Of a stretch of DNA of 64,000 nucleotides, positions 39,025 through 47,182 are shown piece by piece; the stretch's first letter is position 1; the number at the start of each line of letters is the position of its first letter. The stretch comes from Salipaludibacillus agaradhaerens (GTDB taxonomy: Bacteria; Bacillota; Bacilli; Bacillales; Salisediminibacteriaceae). The notes under the pieces are model-generated. The model saw only the letters and a list, made by a program, of their open reading frames with translations. It was not told the DNA's origin and did not search any database. A program made the position numbers and the translations under genes. The DNA lies in the NCBI RefSeq assembly GCF_002019735.1, contig NZ_KV917378.1, forward strand, positions 3,374,869-3,438,868. The letters are read 5' to 3'.

Positions 39025-39364
39025 TTTTGGGTCAATAACTAATAACAGATGCCCTTTTATGGGTATCTGTTATTTTGTATGTATAGCACAAGGGAGAGAA
39101 AATTCTCCAGTAATGACGAGTGCGAAAATCTGTTTAATAGAGATACGGGTAGCATGTTGAAAGATGTAGGAGTAATACGTCACTTTATTATATTTTAAAA
39201 TGAGTTAAAATAGAGAAACGACGATGACACTCGGACGCCTAATCCTATTCTAAGTAAAGGCTCCTCTGCTGTCTGGATGTTTTGAGAGTTAGTAAAAACA
39301 TAGAAGAGTTTCGTGTAAGGGTCATGTCTAACGAAGGCTAAAGTTATGAGAAGGGGGTTGTACG
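39025..39364. other. Intergenic region, 340 bp
   Basis: Holds the ppc terminator (39041-39077) and the probable promoter of the yhdT-panF operon; nothing else was recognised. Confidence 0.55.
39041..39077 (+). terminator. Terminator of ppc
   Basis: AATAACAGATGCCC / GGGTATCTGTTATT (14 bp, one wobble) with a 6-nt loop, then TTGT. Confidence 0.85.
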
Positions 39365-39667
39365 ATGAGTCGTGATAGTAACCAAAAAGATCCTCGTTTT
39401 AAAATTGCGAATCGAGAAGCATTAATAGGAGTTGGAGTTGTTCTAATAAATTTTGGCTGGTGGTACGGGTTTGCTTATGGGCTTGGCTCAGGCTCTGTGG
39501 AAGAGTATACATATGTGTTCGGTTTCCCAGCGTGGTTTTTTTATAGCTGTATCGTTGGATTTGTAGTGATGGTAATACTAGTCATAATTGTTGTCAAATA
39601 CTTTTTTACATACGTCCCTTTTGAGGTTAACCAATCAGAGAATGAGTCAGAAGGAGGACAGGAATGA
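39365..39667 (+). CDS. yhdT: YhdT-family small membrane protein
   Basis: A 100-residue protein with two membrane segments (about residues 19-40 and 52-82). It matches the YhdT/DUF997 family, which is encoded next to PanF and resembles the small subunit of other sodium-solute symporters: LINFGWWYGFAYGLG, VFGFPAWFFYSCIV and a terminal FTYVPFE. The start has AAGGGGG upstream. Its 3' end overlaps the panF start by 4 bp, indicating translational coupling and a joint function. Confidence 0.88.
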   Translation: MSRDSNQKDPRFKIANREALIGVGVVLINFGWWYGFAYGLGSGSVEEYTYVFGFPAWFFYSCIVGFVVMVILVIIVVKYFFTYVPFEVNQSENESEGGQE

Positions 39668-41112
39668 ACTGGGCAGTTGTAGTACCATTAATTATTTTTT
39701 TCTTTATAATATTTGGCGCGGGATTTTGGTCATTGCGATTTGTAAAGAAATCGAATCAGTTTTTACATGAATATTTTCTTGGTAGCCGAGAGTTAGGTGG
39801 CTTTGTCCTTGCAATGACAATGATAGCGACATATGGAAGTGCAAGTAGTTTCATTGGGGGACCTGGAGCTGCTTATACTCAAGGACTAGGTTGGGTTCTT
39901 CTTGCAATGGCACAAGTAGCCACAGGTTATTTTGTTTTGATGGTACTGGGAAAAAAATTTGCTATTTATGCGCGAAAGTATGATGCGGTAACGTTAATTG
40001 ATTTTTTAAGGATGCGTTATGCAAATAGCCGTGGCGTTGTTTTTATATCAGCAGCAAGTATCATTATCTTTTTATTTTCAGCGATGGTGGCTCAGTGGGT
40101 AGGTGGTGCCAGGTTAATCGAATCACTTACAGGACTAGAATATACAACAGCATTATTTATATTTGCAGTGACAGTTCTAATTTATGTCATAATCGGGGGT
40201 TTTAGAGCGGTCGCGTTAACGGATATGATCCAAGGCATCGTAATGGTGTTTGGCACACTTATTATTTTAATTGGTACCATTGTGGCGGGAGGCGGTATCT
40301 CTGCCATTATCACTGATTTGGCAACAGAAAATCCAAATCTAATATCCCCATTTGGGCATGATGGTGGCTTAACACCAGCTTATGTCTCCTCCTTCTGGAT
40401 TCTAGTTGGTGTAGGGGTGTTAGCTTTACCTCAAGTCGCAGTGAGAGCTATGTCGTATAAAAATGCCCGTTCTATGCATAGAGCTCTCATTGTTGGTACG
40501 TGCGTCGTAGGATTTATTATGCTTGGTATGCATTTAATTGGTGTATTTGCAAGACCTGTTATGCCAGGCATTGACGTCCCTGATAAAGTGATGCCATTAA
40601 TCACAATGGAAGTTCTACCACCTTGGTTGGCGGGCATGGTGTTAGCGGCCCCTTTGGCTGCTATTATGTCTACAGTGGATTCGCTTTTACTCATTGTCAG
40701 TTCAGCAGTTGTGAAAGATATCTATTTAAATTACATAAACCCAGATGCGGAAGAGAAACGGGTAAGGCGTATGAGCCTATGGGTGACGTCTCTTCTAGGA
40801 GTGGCTATTTTCACTGCGGCCCTCAGTCCGCCTGATTTACTCATTTGGATGAATTTATTTGCTTTTGGAGGATTGCAATCCGCTTTTATTTGGCCAATTG
40901 TGATGGGGCTTTACTGGGAAGGCGCTAATAAGTACGGTGCCATAACGTCTATGCTGACAGGGATTATTAGCTATGCATGTATTCATAACCTTTACCCGCA
41001 CATGTTGGGTGTGCACACGGTCGTCTTCCCTGTTATTTTTTCCTTCATGACATTTATCATTGCCAGTTGGTTAGGAAAAGAGAAGGAGTTACGCCCCTTG
41101 AAATCTGCATAA
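39664..41112 (+). CDS. panF: Sodium/pantothenate symporter PanF
   Basis: A 482-residue member of the sodium:solute symporter family with about 13 membrane segments. Signatures are FLGSRELGGFVLAMT, ATYGSASSFIGGPGAAYTQG, the VIIGGFRAVALTDMIQG segment and AAIMSTVDSLLLIVSSA. The paired YhdT gene upstream and the GPGAAYTQGLGW segment favour pantothenate over proline as substrate. It overlaps yhdT by 4 bp and ends with a strong terminator. Confidence 0.92.
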   Translation: MNWAVVVPLIIFFFIIFGAGFWSLRFVKKSNQFLHEYFLGSRELGGFVLAMTMIATYGSASSFIGGPGAAYTQGLGWVLLAMAQVATGYFVLMVLGKKFAIYARKYDAVTLIDFLRMRYANSRGVVFISAASIIIFLFSAMVAQWVGGARLIESLTGLEYTTALFIFAVTVLIYVIIGGFRAVALTDMIQGIVMVFGTLIILIGTIVAGGGISAIITDLATENPNLISPFGHDGGLTPAYVSSFWILVGVGVLALPQVAVRAMSYKNARSMHRALIVGTCVVGFIMLGMHLIGVFARPVMPGIDVPDKVMPLITMEVLPPWLAGMVLAAPLAAIMSTVDSLLLIVSSAVVKDIYLNYINPDAEEKRVRRMSLWVTSLLGVAIFTAALSPPDLLIWMNLFAFGGLQSAFIWPIVMGLYWEGANKYGAITSMLTGIISYACIHNLYPHMLGVHTVVFPVIFSFMTFIIASWLGKEKELRPLKSA

Positions 41113-41144
41113 GTATTAAAAATATGGCGAATACCAAGATACTT

Positions 41145-41177
41145 CCCAGAGGAAAAATCCTCTGGGTTTATTTTTTG
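41145..41177 (+). terminator. Terminator of the yhdT-panF operon
   Basis: CCCAGAGGA / TCCTCTGGG (perfect 9-bp arms), then TTTATTTTTTG. Confidence 0.9.
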
Positions 41178-41316
41178 ACAGCTAACTCCCGACACAAAAT
41201 AGGAAGAAGGGCTAACTCAATTTAGGCGGGAGCTAATGGACGCTAATGTCCTGATTGACTCAACGCCTAATCATGGGGGAGTAAGAAAATGTCCGCTGCT
41301 TGAAGTTCGGTTTTAT
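41178..41316 (+). repeat. Dispersed two-hairpin repeat family, copy E (long form)
   Basis: The left arm is eroded (GCTAACTCCCGACACAAAATAG). The return arm AATTTAGGCGGGAGCTAATGG and the following ACGCTAATGTCCTGATTGA are well kept. A diverged hairpin 2 follows (CTAATCATGGGGGAG...) and the 3' end reads TTGAAGTTCGGTTTTAT. It starts directly after the T tract of the panF terminator. Confidence 0.8.
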
Positions 41317-41460
41317 TATTCTTAGACGTATATTGTAAGAGCTAAATAAAGAAAATGGCTAAATTTACAAGTGGATAAGCTCTCAAGAATAATAGAGGCC
41401 AATACACTGGTTTGCAAAATGCGTTATGATGAAGACCAATCTAAAAAGGAGGTTTTAAAA

Positions 41461-41964
41461 ATGGCCAAGAGGCTGTCGGTGTTCGTCGGGGTATTGTTTG
41501 TGTCATTGTATGTGTTTCAGGTGACGACTAACATTCCAGATGTTCATTCGGTGAGATTTCAGGACCCTTTGTTACAAGCTGACAGCGGAAGTGAGTTAGA
41601 GACTATGAACAACCAGAAAGATGTGTATGGAGATCCTTCTTTTGGACGTTGGCAGGAGAACAGTCGTGAAACAGTGGTTATTAGCAGGCAGGGAGACGTA
41701 TATGTGCATACTGGAAGCAGTAAGACAGTCGCGAATTCTAATAACCATTTACAAAATGTATATCCGTATCAATTACCGGCCATGACTGACACGGACACTA
41801 AAGCACCCATTCTCCGCTACTTTGATCACATAATTGTTATGATTTTAGAAGAGTTAAGTATGGCAGTAGTCATTGGAGTATATATGTTCTGTAGATTTCA
41901 GTATTTAAGGCGGCAAAAAGAGCAGGAGAGTTTAGACCAATTACCTTTCATCTTTTGGAAATAA
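41461..41964 (+). CDS. Small two-TM envelope protein of unknown function
   Basis: A 167-residue protein with an N-terminal signal/anchor segment (about residues 6-22), an external loop of about 100 residues and a C-terminal membrane segment (about 122-142) followed by a basic tail. The ATG at 41461 has AAGGAGG upstream; an in-frame ATG or GTG 90 nt earlier lacks one. I recognise no family. It is monocistronic with a terminator. Confidence 0.6.
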   Translation: MAKRLSVFVGVLFVSLYVFQVTTNIPDVHSVRFQDPLLQADSGSELETMNNQKDVYGDPSFGRWQENSRETVVISRQGDVYVHTGSSKTVANSNNHLQNVYPYQLPAMTDTDTKAPILRYFDHIIVMILEELSMAVVIGVYMFCRFQYLRRQKEQESLDQLPFIFWK

Positions 41965-41978
41965 TAAAGCCCCCCCTT

Positions 41979-42008
41979 TTTGCAGATGATCTCTGCAACT
42001 TTTTTTGT
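41979..42008 (+). terminator. Terminator after the two-TM protein gene
   Basis: TTGCAGA / TCTGCAA around a 5-nt loop, then CTTTTTTTG. Confidence 0.8.
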
Positions 42009-42378
42009 TTAAAAGTAATAAAAAAGCGTTGATAGAAACTGTTAGCAAGGTGAAAGGGAAATTAACATAGCATTTTCTTTTAAAGTGACTAGATGTCGTT
42101 TTTTATTTTATACGTCTATACATATTTTTTTAGATATTTCTTCATACTTGTTGTAGATTTTATGAGAAAAGAGTGAATACCACGTCTTATTGAATTCAAA
42201 TTATTTCTAATATAGTATAATAGAGGGTAGTTATAAACTGATATTGTTTTCAACTAAGAAGTTAGTAACCTCTGCTGCTGAGAAAATAGTTTATTCCTCG
42301 TATTTTATTGGCGTTCAATTAATTCAAAAAGAAAAGAAGTCAAAGCTAAATGAGCTTTGACCCTATTGATTCTTGAAC
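42009..42378. other. AT-rich intergenic region, 370 bp
   Basis: Apart from the terminator of the divergent peptide gene (42322-42361), no gene or repeat is recognised. Confidence 0.5.
42322..42361 (-). terminator. Terminator of the PapR-like peptide gene
   Basis: On the minus strand GTCAAAGCT / AGCTTTGAC forms a perfect 9-bp stem with a 5-nt loop, followed by TTCTTTTCTTTTTG. It lies 17 nt beyond the peptide stop codon, so the peptide has a dedicated short transcript. Confidence 0.88.
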
Positions 42379-42507
42379 TTAAAAAGAATCTGGTACACTG
42401 TGCTGATTAGGTAAATCTTTTACCGCAAAAGCGTCTCCTCCACTAAATGAAACAATTCCACCAAGTAGTATCGTCACAACACCTAACGCCATAAAATATT
42501 TTTTCAT
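42379..42507 (-). CDS. PapR-like secreted signalling peptide precursor
   Basis: A 42-residue ORF with AAGGGGGTGA 4-5 nt upstream of the ATG and its own terminator. It begins MKKYFMALGVVTILLGG, a Sec signal peptide whose likely cleavage follows AFA at residue 28. That releases a 14-residue tail, VKDLPNQHSVPDSF. This is the layout of PapR and NprX pheromone precursors: short, exported, with an active C-terminal heptapeptide. It is divergent from the PlcR-like regulator gene 96 bp away. The arrangement differs from papR and nprX, which lie downstream of their regulators on the same strand. The active peptide, perhaps the last 5-8 residues, is inferred. Confidence 0.72.
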   Translation of the reverse strand: MKKYFMALGVVTILLGGIVSFSGGDAFAVKDLPNQHSVPDSF

Positions 42508-42603
42508 TATGTCACCCCCTTTATCTAATCTACAATTTGACAGGCTGCTTAAAGTTCCAAAGGTGCATTCTCATTTAACTATTAATTTAGGAGGGAATTG
42601 ATA

Positions 42604-43482
42604 ATGAATTATGAGTTAATAGGCGAAAATATAAAGATGTACAGAGAAAAAGCAGGGATGTCACAGACAGACTTGGCTGACGGTATTTGTTCTCAAGCAC
42701 AAATTAGTCGAATCGAAAAAGGGGAAGTCATACCATTAAGTACGACGCTTTACCAAATAGCGAAAAAGCTAGAAATTGATATAAATGATTTCTTTAATAT
42801 GGCCCACTACAAACGATTTGACTACATTAACGAAGTGAAAAACGAGATACGAAAGTCTATTAGATTGAAAGACTATCGGACAGTTTATGATATAGTGAAT
42901 AGTGAAAAAAGAAATGCCGTTTTTTCTTCCCTTGAGCATCAGCAATTTTTAATGTGGCATGAAGGTATTTCAAGTTATTATCTAAAGAAAGGATTCCGCA
43001 GGTCTCTTGATGTCCTGCTAAAATCTTTACAATTAACTCGTTCAAAAGAGAAAACTCTTTATTCGGCAACTGAAATTGAGATACTCAATAGTATTGGGAT
43101 TATTTTCAATGAAGAGGGAGAGTTAACCCTTTCAGTTCAATATTATGAGCAGGCACTGAGAGAAATGCATAAATGTCAAAAGAAAATGGATTTAACAAAA
43201 ATTAGAGTCTATTATGGCTTAACAAAATCGTTAACGGCACTTGGTAGACACCGTGATTCATTTGCCTATGCTCAAAATGGCATCCGCCTCTGTGCACAAT
43301 TAGAAAGTTTATATTTATTGGGAGAGTTGCATTTTCAAGCTGGCATGAACTGTTTTCATATGAAACAATTAAAAAAGTCAGGAGTTCATTTATATAAAGC
43401 ACAATTAACTTTTGAAATTATGGATAATGATGAATATGTGGAGATTATTAAAGCGAATATTAAGGAGCTATTCCCTGTTTAA
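42604..43482 (+). CDS. PlcR-like RRNPP-family quorum-sensing regulator
   Basis: A 292-residue cytoplasmic regulator with an N-terminal HTH (about residues 5-60, CSQAQISRIEKGEVIP) and a TPR superhelix of about five repeats. Length and phrases such as QQFLMWHEGISSYYLKK parallel PlcR (285 residues; QFLQWQYYVAAYVLKK). RRNPP proteins bind a re-imported signalling peptide in the TPR groove and then change DNA binding. The ATG at 42604 has AGGAGGG 8 nt upstream; a TTG at 42598 is in frame. It is divergent from the small exported peptide gene at 42379-42507, its probable ligand source. Target genes are unknown. Confidence 0.85.
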   Translation: MNYELIGENIKMYREKAGMSQTDLADGICSQAQISRIEKGEVIPLSTTLYQIAKKLEIDINDFFNMAHYKRFDYINEVKNEIRKSIRLKDYRTVYDIVNSEKRNAVFSSLEHQQFLMWHEGISSYYLKKGFRRSLDVLLKSLQLTRSKEKTLYSATEIEILNSIGIIFNEEGELTLSVQYYEQALREMHKCQKKMDLTKIRVYYGLTKSLTALGRHRDSFAYAQNGIRLCAQLESLYLLGELHFQAGMNCFHMKQLKKSGVHLYKAQLTFEIMDNDEYVEIIKANIKELFPV

Positions 43483-43700
43483 TAGCATGGTTCAACTGAA
43501 GTGTAACGCTTCTTTGCAATAGGCATGTTTTGTGGCGTCTGATGACTATTTAAATTTATTAGTTCGCTGGAGGTGAAAGGTTTCGTAGTAAAGGGACCTA
43601 TTTGACAGCCCTTTTCCATATAACCCCCTTTTGAATGACACTATGAAAAGAATTTGCCCTTTTCAACGTCGTTAAAAAAAATTATAATCAGACTATAAAA

Positions 43701-43715
43701 AATATTCAGAACTTT
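43701..43715. promoter_or_regulatory. CodY-box-like sequence upstream of putP
   Basis: AATATTCAGAACTTT matches the CodY consensus AATTTTCWGAAAATT at 12 of 15 positions, about 50 bp before putP. CodY control of proline uptake is known in B. subtilis. The match is by eye and unproven. Confidence 0.35.
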
Positions 43716-43763
43716 GAAGAGAGGCATAAACAGCCAGACTAAAAGGAGAGGGGCTAAACTCAT

Positions 43764-45251
43764 ATGGTAGAAAATTTAACACCAATTATTATTACTTTCA
43801 TCGTATATCTCGTGGCTATGATGGCGTTAGGGGTAATCGCCTACCGATTGACAACGAATTTATCAGATTATGTACTAGGAGGACGGAAGCTTGGAGCAGG
43901 GGTAGCAGCATTGTCCGCTGGGGCATCAGATATGAGTAGCTGGCTATTGCTTGGGCTTCCCGGCGCACTTTATGCAGGTGGGCTTGTTGAAGCGTGGATT
44001 GCTATTGGATTGGGAATCGGAGCATTTATCAACTGGCAATTTGTAGCGGGACGTCTGAGAGCTTATACAGAATTAGCGAATGACGCCATTACACTACCGG
44101 ACTTTTTTGAGAATAGATTTGCTGATAAGTCTCAATCGTTACGCATCGTATCGGCATTGCTCATCTTAATTTTCTTTACGTTTTATACATCCGCTGGATT
44201 AGTGGGAGGTGCTATATTATTTGAGAACTCATTTGGACTAGATCAAGGGTTGGCGTTGTGGATTGGCGCTCTCGTCATTATTGGTTATACGTTTATGGGA
44301 GGCTTTCTTGCTGTAAGTTGGACAGATTTCGTTCAAGGCATCTTAATGTTTTTAGCTCTTATCGTTATACCGATTGTGGCTATTGTAGATTACGGCGGCT
44401 TTGGTGCAACCTTTGAGCAAATAAGAAGCATGGATCCAGACAACCTTAATTTAATGGGAGGGGTCGGTGCCATAGGGATTATTTCCTTATTAGGTTGGGG
44501 ACTTGGCTACTTTGGTCAACCTCATATTATCGTTCGCTTCATGGCGATTCGATCAATGAAAGAGATACCTAAAGCAAAAGCTATTGGTATCTCATGGGTG
44601 CTCCTTTCTATGTTTGGGGCAGTTATGACTGGTCTTGTAGGGATTGCTTATTTTGCTGACCAACCACTTGAAAATCCAGAAACGGTCTTTATTGCTTTCA
44701 CACAAGTATTATTTCATCCAATCGTAGCTGGTATATTACTTGCCGCTGTATTAGCTGCTATTATGAGTACGATTGATTCGCAACTACTTGTCTCCTCATC
44801 AGCACTTGCAGAAGATTTTTACAAAGGAATCATTCGAAAAAATGCAAGTGATAAGGAACTTGTCCTTGTAGGACGAATAGGCGTCTTAGTTATTGCGATT
44901 ATTGCACTTATATTGGCACAAAATCCTGACAGTACCGTCTTAGATCTTGTGGCGAATGCTTGGGCTGGTCTAGGAGCGACATTTGGACCTCTCATTCTAT
45001 TCTCACTTTTTTGGAAGCGAATGACACGAAATGGGGCTCTAGCAGGAATGATTTCTGGAGGAGGAGCCGTGTTTATATGGATTACTTTTTTGAAAGCAGA
45101 AACAGGCTTTTTCTCACTATATGAATTAGTCGTAGGGTTTTTCATTTCTTCCATCATGATTATTTTATTTAGCTATTTTAGTGCACCACCGTCACCTGAA
45201 ATCACAAAAACATTTGATCGTGCGAGAGAAATGGATAAGAAGCGATTATAA
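43764..45251 (+). CDS. putP: Sodium/proline symporter PutP
   Basis: A 495-residue sodium:solute symporter with about 13 membrane segments. PutP hallmarks are LGGRKLGAGVAALSAGASDMSSWLLLGLPGALYAGG near the start (conserved across residues 36-72), YTFMGGFLAVSWTDFVQG, and AAIMSTIDSQLLVSSSALAEDF. The substrate is proline, imported as nutrient or osmoprotectant, which suits a salt-adapted host. AAAGGAGAGG lies upstream. It is monocistronic with a terminator. Confidence 0.95.
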   Translation: MVENLTPIIITFIVYLVAMMALGVIAYRLTTNLSDYVLGGRKLGAGVAALSAGASDMSSWLLLGLPGALYAGGLVEAWIAIGLGIGAFINWQFVAGRLRAYTELANDAITLPDFFENRFADKSQSLRIVSALLILIFFTFYTSAGLVGGAILFENSFGLDQGLALWIGALVIIGYTFMGGFLAVSWTDFVQGILMFLALIVIPIVAIVDYGGFGATFEQIRSMDPDNLNLMGGVGAIGIISLLGWGLGYFGQPHIIVRFMAIRSMKEIPKAKAIGISWVLLSMFGAVMTGLVGIAYFADQPLENPETVFIAFTQVLFHPIVAGILLAAVLAAIMSTIDSQLLVSSSALAEDFYKGIIRKNASDKELVLVGRIGVLVIAIIALILAQNPDSTVLDLVANAWAGLGATFGPLILFSLFWKRMTRNGALAGMISGGGAVFIWITFLKAETGFFSLYELVVGFFISSIMIILFSYFSAPPSPEITKTFDRAREMDKKRL

Positions 45252-45260
45252 AAATCTTAT

Positions 45261-45306
45261 AAAAACGGATCGTCTTGGGAATAGAAAGAGACGATCTGTT
45301 TTTATA
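45261..45306 (+). terminator. Terminator of putP
   Basis: AAAAACGGATCGTCT / AGACGATCTGTTTTT arms (one wobble) with T-rich flanks on both strands. Confidence 0.85.
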
Positions 45307-45686
45307 ATGTCTTAAATGGATGGGTGAAAGTCATAATGCAATGTCACGCTCATATAACGATTATTATATAAAATGTTCGTCATTAGAAACAGAGAATTTG
45401 AACGAAAGTGGTGACACCTGTGGAAAAAAGCGAAGTCTGAAAATCCATTATGGCTGAGCTTTGCAAAGGCAGAATGAATTGAAGACGAGTTCCACGCAAA
45501 GCGTCCATTAGTAGTGAGAATGAGTCATAATGTGTGGCAATAACGATACAACCAAAGCGTTGCAAGTGAGTTTGCTAACCTTCTCCTCATTAAGGTTACT
45601 ATTATTCGCTGAAAACATCCGTTGTAACGCTTATAAATCATGCATTACCTCTCGTGCAAAGCATTCTAATCCAGCGATTTATCACA

Positions 45687-45754
45687 TGATTAACTCAACT
45701 ACCAACCAGTGGGAGAAGAACGAAAGTGCCCACTGATTGGAGGTTCTTTTTATC
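45687..45754 (+). repeat. Dispersed two-hairpin repeat family, copy F (hairpin 2 only)
   Basis: TGATTAACTCAACTACC leads into the best-preserved hairpin 2: CCAACCAGTGGGAG ... GTGCCCACTGATTGG, then AGGTTCTTTTTAT. Hairpin 1 is missing or unrecognisable. Confidence 0.8.
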
Positions 45755-46153
45755 ACGGCTACAACACCTCCTATAATAAGCCTCTTTATTATATTTCCGA
45801 CTATTTATAGCTGTTTTAGAAGAATAATTAAAGTTTTAGTCGTATTTTGTCGAAATAACTAGAAAGTGATGGTTAAATGTGTAGACCTTCAAAATAAATT
45901 TATGTAAGATAGAACTAGTTCTTAATCATGTATTTAGAGTAAGATGATATCCACATATAGGCTTAAAGACATTATTGTGAAGAGGCTAATTTGAGAAGTT
46001 AAGAACGTGTGATCTATGATCCCCTCTACACGTGCAGAGATTTCGTGCATCACACATTTAATGACACAGCAGATTGTGATATGGCTATTAGGATAAAGTA
46101 TGTTACCTTTTTCATTAATAATTATCTAGCTCTATAAAAAGGGGATAGTGTTC

Positions 46154-47170
46154 ATGAGTAAAATAGACAGTCAGCCTAAAAACATATTAATCTTTTCTTT
46201 ATGCGTGGCTGCTGTGCTTATTTTTGTCATGCTCTATCAATCTAGCGATATATTATTTGGGAAGAATAGTGACGAAATAGAAGATTCATCTATGCAGAAA
46301 GTAGCCATACTAACTTCTGATGAGATAAGAGATCAAAGTTGGGGAAGTCTTGCTTATAGAGGCCAACTTAAAATTGAAGAAGAATTTGATATTTCCACTG
46401 TATTAGTCAGTGATTTAAATACACAAGACCGGATGTTAGAGGCAACAGAAGAACTGATTAAAGAAGGGGCGACCTTATTTATCGGTCACGGAAGGGAATT
46501 TTCCGAGACATTCACTCATTTAGCTGAGAAGTACCCTGACGTTTTTTTTGTCACGCTTCATGGAATGGGCAAACACAAAAATCAGGCTGTGTACACGTAT
46601 GATCAAAGAAACTTAGAATATTTTATAGCTCTAGCAGCCTCTATGAAATCTGAAACTAAACAAATTGGGGTGCTTGAATCTACAAAAGAAGATAAAAGAC
46701 ATTCTAAATTTCAACAAGGTTTAGCTCATTATGCACCAGAGGTGGAAGTTCATACACAAGTAGTAAACAGTCGAGATGATGGAAAAAAAGCTGTGGAGCT
46801 TATGGAACAATTACTGCAAAAAGATGTCGATGTCATTTATTCCAAAGGGAATGCATTTAATCAAGACGTCATTGAATATGCGAAAAAGAAAGGCGTCTAT
46901 ATTATTGGATATCTAGATGACCAATCGTATATGGCGAAAGACCTTGTGTTGACAAGCCTTCTTAACAATGTAAGTGAAGCATATATAGCTATTATGAATG
47001 ATTATTTTAGCGAAACAGGAATTACAGCAGGGGTTAACGAATTAACTGAGGAAGATGGTGTTTATCAACTTGCACCTTTGGGTCCGATGTTCTCTCACGA
47101 AGAAGTTGATTATATCATGAGAGAAATTGAAAAATTTAATGCAGGACAACTATTGTTTGAAGAAGATTGA
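46154..47170 (+). CDS. Membrane-anchored BMP/Med-like sensor protein
   Basis: A 338-residue protein with an N-terminal membrane anchor (about residues 9-31, no lipobox Cys) and an extracytoplasmic type-1 binding fold of the basic membrane protein/PnrA group: VAILTSDEIRDQSWGSLAYRG, ATLFIGHGREFSET, FVTLHG and GVYIIGYLDDQ. The family includes Med, an activator of comK in B. subtilis, and PnrA nucleoside-binding proteins. The ATG at 46154 has AAAAGGGG 9 nt upstream; a GTG 6 nt earlier is less well placed. It is 12 bp from the kinase gene, suggesting it presents a ligand to that kinase. Confidence 0.8.
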   Translation: MSKIDSQPKNILIFSLCVAAVLIFVMLYQSSDILFGKNSDEIEDSSMQKVAILTSDEIRDQSWGSLAYRGQLKIEEEFDISTVLVSDLNTQDRMLEATEELIKEGATLFIGHGREFSETFTHLAEKYPDVFFVTLHGMGKHKNQAVYTYDQRNLEYFIALAASMKSETKQIGVLESTKEDKRHSKFQQGLAHYAPEVEVHTQVVNSRDDGKKAVELMEQLLQKDVDVIYSKGNAFNQDVIEYAKKKGVYIIGYLDDQSYMAKDLVLTSLLNNVSEAYIAIMNDYFSETGITAGVNELTEEDGVYQLAPLGPMFSHEEVDYIMREIEKFNAGQLLFEED

Positions 47171-47182
47171 GGGGAGAAAGAC

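Larger units (their letters stand above)
41113..41460. other. Intergenic region, 348 bp
   Basis: Filled by the panF terminator (41145-41177), repeat copy E (41178-41316) and the promoter area of the next small membrane protein gene. Confidence 0.65.
45252..46153. other. Long intergenic region, about 900 bp
   Basis: Holds the putP terminator (45261-45306) and repeat copy F (45687-45754). Short ORFs here lack ribosome sites. The rest is AT-rich with no recognised element. Confidence 0.55.

Noticed and set aside
39664-45251. Treating panF and putP as duplicate proline symporters
   Set aside because: The first is coupled to yhdT and has pantothenate-type segments, while the second carries the PutP-specific SAGASDMSSW region.
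45383-45565. 60-codon minus-strand frame downstream of putP
   Set aside because: No ribosome site or family resemblance, and it lies close to a repeat remnant.
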